A stretch of DNA of 34,265 nucleotides from an uncultured Verrucomicrobiales bacterium (GTDB lineage Bacteria; Verrucomicrobiota; Verrucomicrobiia; Limisphaerales; UBA1100). The DNA lies in the NCBI GenBank assembly GCA_913041895.1, contig CAJWKQ010000010.1, positions 1 through 34,265 on the forward strand. The letters are read 5' to 3'. A program made the translations under genes and the position numbers. Under the pieces are notes generated by a model. The model had not been told where the DNA came from and did no database searches. It worked only from the letters and a program-made list of their open reading frames with translations. Of the stretch, positions 8,390 to 17,213 are shown in pieces (positions within the stretch are counted from its first letter, which is position 1; every line of letters starts with the position of its first letter).

Positions 8390-9730
8390 ATGAGAATCTC
8401 ATTTCTGCTATTATTCGTATCAATTCAAATTCATTGTGCCGATTGGCCCCAATGGCTAGGCCCGAAGCGTGATGCGGTTTGGCGGGAGGAGGGTATCATT
8501 GATACATTTCCCGAAGGCGGCCCAAAACTAAGATGGAAGACCCCTTTGAGTAGTGGCTATTCCGGCCCCGCCGTAGCCAATGGCCGAGTCTTTGTCATGG
8601 ACCGGGTTGCTGATAAGATTGATACAACTAAAGCCAAGCTACTACACAAGGGGGCCCCTCCTCGAAACCCTAATTTTTTACGTAAACTTTTTCCTGGGAA
8701 AGAACGTGTTGTTTGCCTGGATGAGACTAATGGAAAAATCATTTGGTCTCATGAGTGGAATTGCCCCTATACCACTGTAGCCACCTACGCGATCGGGCCG
8801 CGCGCCACCCCAACTGTAGATGGCGATCATGTTTATGCCCTTGGAGCTGAAGGCAATCTATTCTGTCTTTCCACGAAAACAGGTTCTGTGATCTGGAATC
8901 GTGATTTCAAAAAAGATTATGGACTCAATATCCCTGAATGGGGGACTGCAGCTCATCCCCTCGTCGAAGAAGATTTGCTAATCTGCCTGGTCGGAGGGAA
9001 AGGCACCACATGTGTGGCATTCGACAAAAAAACCGGAATGGAGGTTTGGAGGGCTTTGTCCTCTAAGCAACCTGGCTACTGTCCCCCTGTGATCCATTTT
9101 CTTGGTGACAAAAGACAGTTGCTAATTTGGCACGGTGATGCTCTTGAGGCATTAAACCCTCAAACCGGAAAAGTATATTGGTCAGTTTCCGTAAAACCCA
9201 CTTACGGAATGGCTATTGGCCAGCCCATGGCTGAAGGCAACCGTGTATTTATCATGAGCTTCAATCGTATTTCAGCCTGCATAGAAGTGGCCGACAACGG
9301 CAATGAAGCAAAGATCGTATGGCGAGGAAACACTCGAAACGGTGTCGGCGGTGTCCATAACACAGCTTTTCTGGAAAATGGTCATCTATATGCGTGTGGA
9401 AATGGTGGTAATTATATTTGTGCCAATCTTGATAGCGGCAAAAGGTTATGGGATACCTTTAAACCTGCAGCGGGAGAGCGCCCAGCCAGTTGGGCCAATG
9501 TGTTTACAGTAAAACAAGGAAATCGATTTTTCCTCGTAAATGACTTTGGTGAACTCATCATCGCCCACTTGAGCCCCGCGGGATATCGCGAAATAAGCCG
9601 TTCCAAGCTTATTGAGCCCACTCACCGGGTTGGCCACAGGACCCTTGTCTGGTCTCATCCCGCATTTGCCAACCGCCGCGTTTACCTTCGTAATGATCTC
9701 GAAATTAGATGTTACGATTTAGCTAAGTAG
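8390..9730 (+). CDS. Secreted PQQ-like beta-propeller repeat protein
   Basis: Signal peptide then DWPQWLGPKRDAVW; repeated blades such as VCLDETNGKIIWSHEW, FCLSTKTGSVIWNRDF, EALNPQTGKVYWSVS. Confidence 0.88.
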   Translation: MRISFLLLFVSIQIHCADWPQWLGPKRDAVWREEGIIDTFPEGGPKLRWKTPLSSGYSGPAVANGRVFVMDRVADKIDTTKAKLLHKGAPPRNPNFLRKLFPGKERVVCLDETNGKIIWSHEWNCPYTTVATYAIGPRATPTVDGDHVYALGAEGNLFCLSTKTGSVIWNRDFKKDYGLNIPEWGTAAHPLVEEDLLICLVGGKGTTCVAFDKKTGMEVWRALSSKQPGYCPPVIHFLGDKRQLLIWHGDALEALNPQTGKVYWSVSVKPTYGMAIGQPMAEGNRVFIMSFNRISACIEVADNGNEAKIVWRGNTRNGVGGVHNTAFLENGHLYACGNGGNYICANLDSGKRLWDTFKPAAGERPASWANVFTVKQGNRFFLVNDFGELIIAHLSPAGYREISRSKLIEPTHRVGHRTLVWSHPAFANRRVYLRNDLEIRCYDLAK

Positions 9731-9775
9731 ATTTCGGCTCGCTCCAATTACATCAATCCGTACAATCGCCACCAC

Positions 9776-10219
9776 ATGAACCCTGAAGAAAGAGCAAAGG
9801 ATCTGGGCGTTGAATTTACTAACCAAGAGTCGGGATATTTAAATCTGTGTATTCGGAGCGGCAATCTGCTCATCACTTCGGGCCACACAAGCACTGCCAC
9901 AGGCGTACTTGGAGCTGGCGTATCCGTTGAAGAGGGCTATAAGGCAGCTGAAGATTGCGCAAAAAAGATTTTAAACTCTGTGTACAATACACACGGAACC
10001 ATTAACGGACTGAAAGTGGTTAAACTTCTGGGATGCGTTTATTCAGCACCGGATTTCACCGATCAGCATCTTGTCATTAATGGCGCATCTGACCTTTTAC
10101 ACAAGATTTACGGCAAAGAGGGGGATGGATATCATGCTCGAAGTGCTCTTGGATTTGCCGCCCTTCCCACCGGTGCAGCGGTTGAAGTGGAAGCCATTTT
10201 TGAAATTATTGAAAAATGA
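9776..10219 (+). CDS. RidA/YjgF/Rid-family protein
   Basis: LLITSGHTS...A.VSVEEGYKAAEDCAKKIL; HARSALGFAALPTGAAVEVEAIFEI is the conserved RidA C-terminal motif. Confidence 0.88.
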   Translation: MNPEERAKDLGVEFTNQESGYLNLCIRSGNLLITSGHTSTATGVLGAGVSVEEGYKAAEDCAKKILNSVYNTHGTINGLKVVKLLGCVYSAPDFTDQHLVINGASDLLHKIYGKEGDGYHARSALGFAALPTGAAVEVEAIFEIIEK

Positions 10220-11646
10220 ACCGTGCTCTAATTCTTTTCCTCGTTTGGTTAACCTCTGATTCACTCTGGGCCAAACAGCCAAATATCATTTTTGTACTGG
10301 CAGATGATCTTGGCTGGGCAGAACTGGGATGTTATGGAAACAAATTTAACGAGACACCTCATCTAGATGCACTTGCTAAACGTGGACTTCGTTTCACTAA
10401 TGCATATGCCTCAGCTCCCGTATGTTCCCCCTATCGTGCCGCGTTTTTGACCGGCCAATATCCTGCGCGGGTGGGGATTTTGGATTACTTAAGACCAGAT
10501 TCGGATAATGGACTTTCGACCAAGCACATTACGTTGCCTAAATTGCTAAAAAAAAATGGCTACACAACCGGAATGATCGGCAAATGGCATCTATCGGGAT
10601 ACAAATATCATGGAGCTAATAAAGTCGTCCGACCAACCGACCATGGTTTTGACTGGAACACAGGCAGTGAAATTAAAGGTGTGGGAAATGGGGCGAATTT
10701 TTTCCCATACGTTTTCCGTACTCAACCCATCAGCTGGATCGATTTGCCAAAGAATAAGCTAGGCAAGGATGAATACCTAACTGACCGGCTAAATCGTGAA
10801 GCCATAGATTTTATTGAAAGAAGCAAGACAAAGCCCTTCTTTCTCTATCTGGCCCATTACGCTCCTCACACTATTCTAAATGGCAGGTCCGATCTGGTAG
10901 AAAAATACCGCAAGAAACACCCTCCCGGTAAAAGCACTCGGGATCGGTGCTATTTATGCAAAGATTCAGGTCACGAAGGTGACGCCTTAAATCATTGGGC
11001 CGGCGATTATAACCCCCACTTAGGAGCAATGCTCGAAAGCATCGATGAAGGCATCGGGCTCATCGTAAAAAAACTCAAGGAACTCGATTTAGAAGAAAAC
11101 ACCATTTTAATATTTACCAGCGATAACGGAGGCGAATTGAATGTCACTTCAAATGCCCCTCTGCGCGGAGGCAAAAGCCAATTATATGAAGGCGGAATAC
11201 GAGTTCCACTTATTATCAGCTGGCCTAAAGAAATCCCTCAAAATAAGACATCAGAGCAACCAACTTCAAATGTCGATTTTTACCCAACTCTTTTGAAAGC
11301 CGCCGATATTACACCAGATAAATCTCAAGCCCTTGATGGCGTATCAATATTGCAAACCTTGTGCAACCCGGAGGTAGCGCCCACACGCAAAGCCCTACAC
11401 TGGCATTATCCATTGGAGAAACCGCATTTTCTTGGCGGAAGATCAAGCGGCGCCATTAGAGTCGGAGATTGGAAATTAATTGAAAATTTTAGCGAAAACT
11501 CCCCTGAACTATATCATTTAGCTAGTGATCCAAGCGAAAAAACCAACCTCGCCAGTCAACGTCCTGATAAACTCCGTGAACTTTTGACCCAATTGATTCA
11601 ATGGCGCAAATCAATCGGCGCTACTAAGGAACCTCCAAAAAGATAA
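10216..11646 (+). CDS. Sulfatase (arylsulfatase-like, type I)
   Basis: PNIIFVLADDLGWAELGCYGN; CSPYRAAFLTGQYPAR formylglycine motif; MIGKWHLSG; FTSDNGG; ATGA overlap with upstream ridA. Confidence 0.93.
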   Translation: MNRALILFLVWLTSDSLWAKQPNIIFVLADDLGWAELGCYGNKFNETPHLDALAKRGLRFTNAYASAPVCSPYRAAFLTGQYPARVGILDYLRPDSDNGLSTKHITLPKLLKKNGYTTGMIGKWHLSGYKYHGANKVVRPTDHGFDWNTGSEIKGVGNGANFFPYVFRTQPISWIDLPKNKLGKDEYLTDRLNREAIDFIERSKTKPFFLYLAHYAPHTILNGRSDLVEKYRKKHPPGKSTRDRCYLCKDSGHEGDALNHWAGDYNPHLGAMLESIDEGIGLIVKKLKELDLEENTILIFTSDNGGELNVTSNAPLRGGKSQLYEGGIRVPLIISWPKEIPQNKTSEQPTSNVDFYPTLLKAADITPDKSQALDGVSILQTLCNPEVAPTRKALHWHYPLEKPHFLGGRSSGAIRVGDWKLIENFSENSPELYHLASDPSEKTNLASQRPDKLRELLTQLIQWRKSIGATKEPPKR

Positions 11647-11760
11647 ACTCTTATTTGCGTGGTATTATGACACCAAATTTGACCCTTTTATTTTTGGCAA
11701 TCAGGCTTAAAATGCCTCGGCAATCGAACGCCAATTGCGAAGTTAAACTTAATAGGTCAT

Positions 11761-11778
11761 ACCAAATATAGGTTTGGT
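11761..11778 (+). promoter_or_regulatory. Small perfect inverted repeat just upstream of the desaturase start
   Basis: accaaa-tatagg-tttggt; 6-bp arms ending 9 nt before the TTG start at 11787. Confidence 0.3.
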
Positions 11779-11786
11779 TCTCACTA

Positions 11787-12722
11787 TTGAAAAATAATCT
11801 CAAATCTGCTTTCCGGACTTTTGATTCCGGGTATCGTGATGGATTGACTGAAGAAGCCTCTCATTCTCTTGATCTTGCCAGGTGCTTTTCACTAGTTTTC
11901 CTGCATGCAGGATGCCTAGGGATTATTTGGGTCGGGTGGAGCTGGCTGGCCATTATCGTTGCCCTCGCCCTGTATTTCACCCGCATGTTTGCTATCACCG
12001 CATTCCTCCACCGCTATTTTTCACATCGCACATTCAAAACCAATCGTTTTATCCAGTTCCTTTTTGCAGTCGCTGCATCAACAGCAGTTCAGAGGGGGGC
12101 ACTGTGGTGGGCTGCGCATCACCGTAAGCACCATCAAGAATCCGACAAGGAAAGAGATGTTCACTCGCCTCATACCCACAATTTCCTTTGGGCACACATT
12201 GGCTGGATTGCAAGCCCCAAGAATTTTGAAACTGACTATAATTCAATAAAAGACTTTGCCAAATACCCCGAGCTAGTTTTTCTCAATCGCTTCAACAAGT
12301 TAGTACCTGCAATAATGGCTATAGGACTTTATTTTCTCGGCGATTGGGCTGCTTCACAATGGGCATCATTGCAGACAAGTGGGTGGCAAATCTTGATTTG
12401 GGGATTCTTTGTAAGCACCACCCTTCTTTTCCACGGAACCTCAACCATCAATTCCTTAGCTCATATTTATGGAAAAAAGAGATTTGATACCGGCGACCAT
12501 AGCCGAAACAATTTTTGGCTGGCTCTAATTACCCTTGGAGAAGGATGGCACAATAATCATCATCACTACATGCATTCCGCCCGACAAGGTTTTTACTGGT
12601 GGGAAATCGATCTTACCTATTACGTGTTGAAAATTATGTCCTGGCTTGGATTGATCCATGATCTCAAACCAGTACCTGCCCGTGTGCTCGAAGAAGGGCG
12701 TAAAATCGATTCTGAGGATTGA
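11787..12722 (+). CDS. Acyl-CoA / fatty-acid desaturase (membrane di-iron)
   Basis: Three histidine boxes: HRYFSHR, HRKHH and GWHNNHHHY; hydrophobic segments. TTG start (no early ATG). Confidence 0.9.
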   Translation: MKNNLKSAFRTFDSGYRDGLTEEASHSLDLARCFSLVFLHAGCLGIIWVGWSWLAIIVALALYFTRMFAITAFLHRYFSHRTFKTNRFIQFLFAVAASTAVQRGALWWAAHHRKHHQESDKERDVHSPHTHNFLWAHIGWIASPKNFETDYNSIKDFAKYPELVFLNRFNKLVPAIMAIGLYFLGDWAASQWASLQTSGWQILIWGFFVSTTLLFHGTSTINSLAHIYGKKRFDTGDHSRNNFWLALITLGEGWHNNHHHYMHSARQGFYWWEIDLTYYVLKIMSWLGLIHDLKPVPARVLEEGRKIDSED

Positions 12723-13996
12723 AACCAAAACTCGCTATAATCGGCACGGGCATTTCGGGGCTAGGATGTGGACATTTCCTGCATAAGGATTTTGATATAA
12801 ATCTTTACGAACAGAACGAACACATAGGCGGCCACTCCCTCACGGTAGACGCAAAAGAAAATAATAAGCAGATCCCTATCGACATGGGGTTCATGGTCTT
12901 CAACAAAAAAACCTATCCTAACCTTACTCGTCTATTTGATGAGCTTGATGTTGGCTATAAAAACTCAAACATGTCTTTTAGCGTTCAACATACTGGGCAA
13001 AATATTGAATATTGCGGATCAAGCCTAAACCACCTCTTTGGGCAGAGAAAAAACATTTTCAACCTGCGCCACTGGAGAATGTTGATGCAAATTAACCGCT
13101 TTAATAATGAAGCCCGGGAAGCTTTGGAAGCAGGCCAGTTTGATACGCTTACGCTAGAAGAATACGTTAAAGTAAAAAATTATGGGGAGGATTTTTTTCA
13201 ACTCTATATTGTCCCCATGAGCTCTGCTATCTGGTCCACTCCGCCCAAGCTCATGCTCCAGTTTCCAGCCACTACTTTGCTGCGGTTTTTTAATAATCAC
13301 GGGTTCCTTGGCATGAACACTCAACACCAATGGCTTACCCCTAAGGGAGGCTCACGTGAGTATGTAAAAAAGCTCACAAAACCTTTTAGAGATAAAATCT
13401 CAACCAATAATAAAATTCTGAAGGTATCTAGGGCAGACAAGAGGGCAACTGTCCATACAGCTGATGGACAATCACACTCTTACGACAAGGTCATCCTTGC
13501 TGGTCACGCCGACCAATCACTCGCACTGTTAGACTCACCTAAACTGGAGGAAAAGCAGGAGTTAAGTAAGTTCAAATACCAAAAAAATATTGGTACTTTG
13601 CATACAGATCCAACCTCAATGCCTCAAAATAAACTATGCTGGGCTTCCTGGAACTATCGGATTAAAGAGAATACGCACGGCGAGCTCATTCCTAGAACAA
13701 TCTATTGGATGAACAATCTCCAAAATGTATCCAAAGAAACCAATTATTTTGTGAGCATTAACGGAGAAGATGAAATCAACCCCAAAAGAATCATTAAGCA
13801 GGTAGAGTTTGAGCACCCTCTCTTCGACTCTGCTGCTGTGCATGCTCAAAGTAAATTGCATTCGCTAAATCAACGCTCGCTGGATCAAACAGTTTATTTT
13901 TGCGGTAGTTATTTTAAATATGGTTTTCACGAGGATGCCTTAAATTCTGCTGTAGACCTTTGTTCAATCATATTAGGGAGGCCGCTATGGAGTTGA
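12719..13996 (+). CDS. FAD/NAD(P)-binding oxidoreductase, amine-oxidase-like (COG2907 type)
   Basis: KLAIIGTGISGLGCGHFLHKDFDINLYEQNEHIGGHSLTVD dinucleotide-binding motif; VYFCGSYFKYGFHEDALNSAV C-terminal FAD motif; TTG start overlapping the upstream stop. Confidence 0.9.
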   Translation: MKPKLAIIGTGISGLGCGHFLHKDFDINLYEQNEHIGGHSLTVDAKENNKQIPIDMGFMVFNKKTYPNLTRLFDELDVGYKNSNMSFSVQHTGQNIEYCGSSLNHLFGQRKNIFNLRHWRMLMQINRFNNEAREALEAGQFDTLTLEEYVKVKNYGEDFFQLYIVPMSSAIWSTPPKLMLQFPATTLLRFFNNHGFLGMNTQHQWLTPKGGSREYVKKLTKPFRDKISTNNKILKVSRADKRATVHTADGQSHSYDKVILAGHADQSLALLDSPKLEEKQELSKFKYQKNIGTLHTDPTSMPQNKLCWASWNYRIKENTHGELIPRTIYWMNNLQNVSKETNYFVSINGEDEINPKRIIKQVEFEHPLFDSAAVHAQSKLHSLNQRSLDQTVYFCGSYFKYGFHEDALNSAVDLCSIILGRPLWS

Positions 13997-14754
13997 AGTC
14001 ATGTATCTATGAATGCCGGATAATGCATCATCGCTTCAGCCCCAAGGAGCATCAGTTTCTTTACAGAATATTCATGTTTGGCATCTGTTTAGATGAAATC
14101 GATGAACTCTCCAGAAGATTTATTTTATTAAGCCATAACCGATTTAATCTTTTCTCATTTTATGATCAAGATCATTTGCAAAAGGACAACCGAAGTGCGA
14201 AAGAAAAGATAATAGCATATGCCCATGAAAATGGATCGAATGTCACCGATGATTGCCATGTACAACTAATTACCTTACCTCGCATTGCAGGCTATATATT
14301 TAATCCAGTTTCATTTTATTTCATTTTCAATGAAAAAAATGAACCAATTTGTGCTGTTGCAGAAGTGAGCAATACATATAGGGAAATGAAGCCTTACCTG
14401 TTAACTCAATACACCAATGATCGATTCAGACTTCGTGTGCCCAAATATTTTTATGTATCCCCTTTCTCAAGCCTGGAGCTGGAATTCGACTTTGATCTCA
14501 AGGTACCCAACAAAAAACTCGACATAAAAATAGATGAATTTGAGGCAGACCGAAAAATATTAGCCAGCTCTCTGAGCGGAAACGCCTTTCCTTTTACCGG
14601 AAAGAGACTCATCTGGTATGCAATAAAATACCCACTATTGACGCTTAAAGTCATTACCCTTATTCACTGGCATGCCCTGCGTTTAAAACTTAAAGGCCTA
14701 CATCATCATCCAAAAGATGAGAACCCTCATTTGCAAAAACCCATATTAAGGTAG
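13987..14754 (+). CDS. DUF1365 domain-containing protein
   Basis: IMHHRFSPKEHQFLYRIFMFGICLDEIDEL and LITLPRIAGYIFNPVSFYFIF are DUF1365 signatures. ATG at 13987 overlaps the previous gene's 3' end. Confidence 0.92.
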   Translation: MELKSCIYECRIMHHRFSPKEHQFLYRIFMFGICLDEIDELSRRFILLSHNRFNLFSFYDQDHLQKDNRSAKEKIIAYAHENGSNVTDDCHVQLITLPRIAGYIFNPVSFYFIFNEKNEPICAVAEVSNTYREMKPYLLTQYTNDRFRLRVPKYFYVSPFSSLELEFDFDLKVPNKKLDIKIDEFEADRKILASSLSGNAFPFTGKRLIWYAIKYPLLTLKVITLIHWHALRLKLKGLHHHPKDENPHLQKPILR

Positions 14755-14778
14755 TCGATAATCAAAAAACCCCATTGG

Positions 14779-16068
14779 ATGCAACGAAACACACAATATC
14801 AAAAAACAGCAGGCGACGAGACGGATGGTCGTTCGGCTACTTTTTGGCAAAAACAGTGTCGAAAGCTTATCCACCAAGCATTCTGTAAAATGAAACGAGG
14901 ACGTCTCATTATCAGGATGCCTGAGGGAGACTCGTGTAATTATGGTGAAGACGAAAACGCAGAACCAGCAATCATCCATATTCGCTCCCACAATTTTTTT
15001 GCAAAATGTGTGCAGTACGGTGACATCGGGCTTGGCGAATCTTACGTCGATGGTGACTGGGATACCGATGATATTTCTGCAGTCGTGGCATGGTTTATAT
15101 TAAATATCGATAATGCCCCCTCCATATCTGGCTCTAAGACAAAAACAGTAGCTATCAACTTCCTTAAAATCATCAACCGCATAGAGCATTTACTTCGGCC
15201 AAACAGCTTGAAGATGAGTAAGAACAATATTCACGAGCACTACGATCTGGGTAATGATTTCTATAAGTTGTTTCTGGACAAAACCATGACCTATTCCTGT
15301 GCTTATTATGAAAATTCGAATTATAGTTTATGTGAAGCGCAAACAGCCAAATATGATCGTTTATGCAGGAAGTTAAATATCAAGCAATCAGATCATGTAT
15401 TGGAAATTGGATGTGGCTGGGGGGGGTTTGCTGAATATGCCGCCGGAAAATATGGATGTCAGATTACGGGGATCACTATATCTGGAGAACAACTGAAATT
15501 TGCTAAAGCCCGGATAGAAAAAGCAAATCTATCTGAAAAGGTAAAACTCCTGTTTCAAGACTACCGACACATTAAAGGTCAATTTGATAAAATTGTTTCC
15601 ATTGAGATGCTCGAAGCAGTGGGGGATGCTTATTTGGAGGACTATTTCAAACAATGCAACCAACTACTCAAGCCTGAGGGTTTATTGGGAATTCAAATCA
15701 TCACCTGCCCCGACTCACGCTACAAACAACTTCGAAATGGAACCGACTGGACCCAAAAGCATATCTTTCCGGGCTCACTCCTGCTCGCCCAACATCGCGT
15801 TGCCGAAGCTATGGAAAAAGCTGGATCTCTTTTTCTCTATTCTTGGGATGAATTCAGCCAAAACTATGCCCGCACTCTTAAAGCATGGCATGAACGTTTT
15901 AATGAATCATTGGAAGAAGTACGCTCACAAGGTTTTGATGAGAAATTTATACGCAAATGGAATTACTATCTTTGTTACTGTCATGCGGGATTTACCATGC
16001 GCAATGTAGGCGTCGCTCAAGCCATTTATACTCGGCCAAATAATCTGAGCTTAAGGGAGTATTCATGA
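14779..16068 (+). CDS. Cyclopropane-fatty-acyl-phospholipid synthase-family SAM methyltransferase
   Basis: HEHYDLGNDFYKLFLDKTMTYSCAYY; VLEIGCGWGGFAEYAA SAM motif; QLKFAKARI; C-terminal NYYLCYCHAGFTMRNVGVAQAIYTRP. Confidence 0.92.
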   Translation: MQRNTQYQKTAGDETDGRSATFWQKQCRKLIHQAFCKMKRGRLIIRMPEGDSCNYGEDENAEPAIIHIRSHNFFAKCVQYGDIGLGESYVDGDWDTDDISAVVAWFILNIDNAPSISGSKTKTVAINFLKIINRIEHLLRPNSLKMSKNNIHEHYDLGNDFYKLFLDKTMTYSCAYYENSNYSLCEAQTAKYDRLCRKLNIKQSDHVLEIGCGWGGFAEYAAGKYGCQITGITISGEQLKFAKARIEKANLSEKVKLLFQDYRHIKGQFDKIVSIEMLEAVGDAYLEDYFKQCNQLLKPEGLLGIQIITCPDSRYKQLRNGTDWTQKHIFPGSLLLAQHRVAEAMEKAGSLFLYSWDEFSQNYARTLKAWHERFNESLEEVRSQGFDEKFIRKWNYYLCYCHAGFTMRNVGVAQAIYTRPNNLSLREYS

Positions 16069-16415
16069 CCAAAAAAGGACTACTTTTATTCTTCAGCCTG
16101 ATGCTTATTTCCATGCTAGTTGTTTGCCTTTGGGCTGGCAGCAGTAAAAATATGTTCATTTACTTTAACGAGCAACGTTCCAGCCCATGGTTTATAGCCA
16201 CACTTTTAGACTGCTATTGGGGGTTCCTCATCTTTTATGGGTGGCTACTATATCAAGAGAAATCCTGGACAAAACGAATCCCATGGCTGGCGGCTATTTG
16301 CTTTCTAGGCAATATCGCTGTTGCCATTTATGGTTTGATTAGAGCAGCACGCTTACCAGCCGATGCCACCTTTGAGGATTTTATCATTGAGAAAACTGAT
16401 CGTTACTCCTCGTGA
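16065..16415 (+). CDS. Small multi-TM membrane protein, DUF1475-like
   Basis: ATGA overlap with upstream Cfa; three hydrophobic segments; LISMLVVCLWAGSSKN and WFIATLLDCYWGFLIFYGWLLYQEKSW resemble DUF1475. Confidence 0.65.
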   Translation: MTKKGLLLFFSLMLISMLVVCLWAGSSKNMFIYFNEQRSSPWFIATLLDCYWGFLIFYGWLLYQEKSWTKRIPWLAAICFLGNIAVAIYGLIRAARLPADATFEDFIIEKTDRYSS

Positions 16416-16421
16416 TCCAAA

Positions 16422-17213
16422 ATGCATCCAATTCTTCAACAACTACTCTTAGCTTGGATCGGCATTTTCACTGCAATCAATCTCACTTTTGGATTAAGCG
16501 AAAAGTTGCGCAACGCTGGAATTATTGATGTATTGTGGGGGTTTAGTTTTGCAATCCTTGCCTTGTATTTTGCCTTTTCGGGTGATGGCAATGAAACCCG
16601 CCGAATTATACTAGCAACCGCCACCTGTATTTGGTCAGGACGACTAGGATTCTATTTGCTATTACGCTTCAAACAGCATTACCCACAGGAAGACAAGAGA
16701 TATACTGAACTTCGTGATAAATGGGGTAAAACGGCCACCCCGAAAATGTTTGGCATTTTCCACTGGCAAGGTCTGCTAATAATGATCTTCAGTGTGGTAT
16801 TCGCAGTACCCACATGGAATGAATCGACCGTCATCAGCCCCCTTGAATGGGTAGGTTTAGCGATCATTGCAGTTGCAATAATCGGCGAAAGTATAGCTGA
16901 TTGGCAATTAGCCAGATTTAAATCACAAAATTCAGGCAATAAAGTTTGCCGATCGGGGTTATGGAATTACAGCAGACATCCCAATTACTTCTTTCAGTGG
17001 CTGGCATGGGTCGGCTTTTTCCTCCTTGCCGGAGCCTCTGGAGGGTGGTGGACTATTTTCTGCCCATTATTAATGCTGTTCCTACTACTGAAAGTCTTCG
17101 GGGTTCCCGCCAATGAAAAACAAAACCTAATCTCTAAAGGTTCAGCCTACAAAGCCTATCAACAAACCACTTCTTGTTTCATCCCGTGGCCTCCAAGGGA
17201 AACTCCGTCATGA
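16422..17213 (+). CDS. DUF1295 / steroid 5-alpha-reductase-like membrane protein
   Basis: Multi-[42 protein letters not shown] is the DUF1295/ICMT-type C-terminal signature. Confidence 0.9.
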   Translation: MHPILQQLLLAWIGIFTAINLTFGLSEKLRNAGIIDVLWGFSFAILALYFAFSGDGNETRRIILATATCIWSGRLGFYLLLRFKQHYPQEDKRYTELRDKWGKTATPKMFGIFHWQGLLIMIFSVVFAVPTWNESTVISPLEWVGLAIIAVAIIGESIADWQLARFKSQNSGNKVCRSGLWNYSRHPNYFFQWLAWVGFFLLAGASGGWWTIFCPLLMLFLLLKVFGVPANEKQNLISKGSAYKAYQQTTSCFIPWPPRETPS

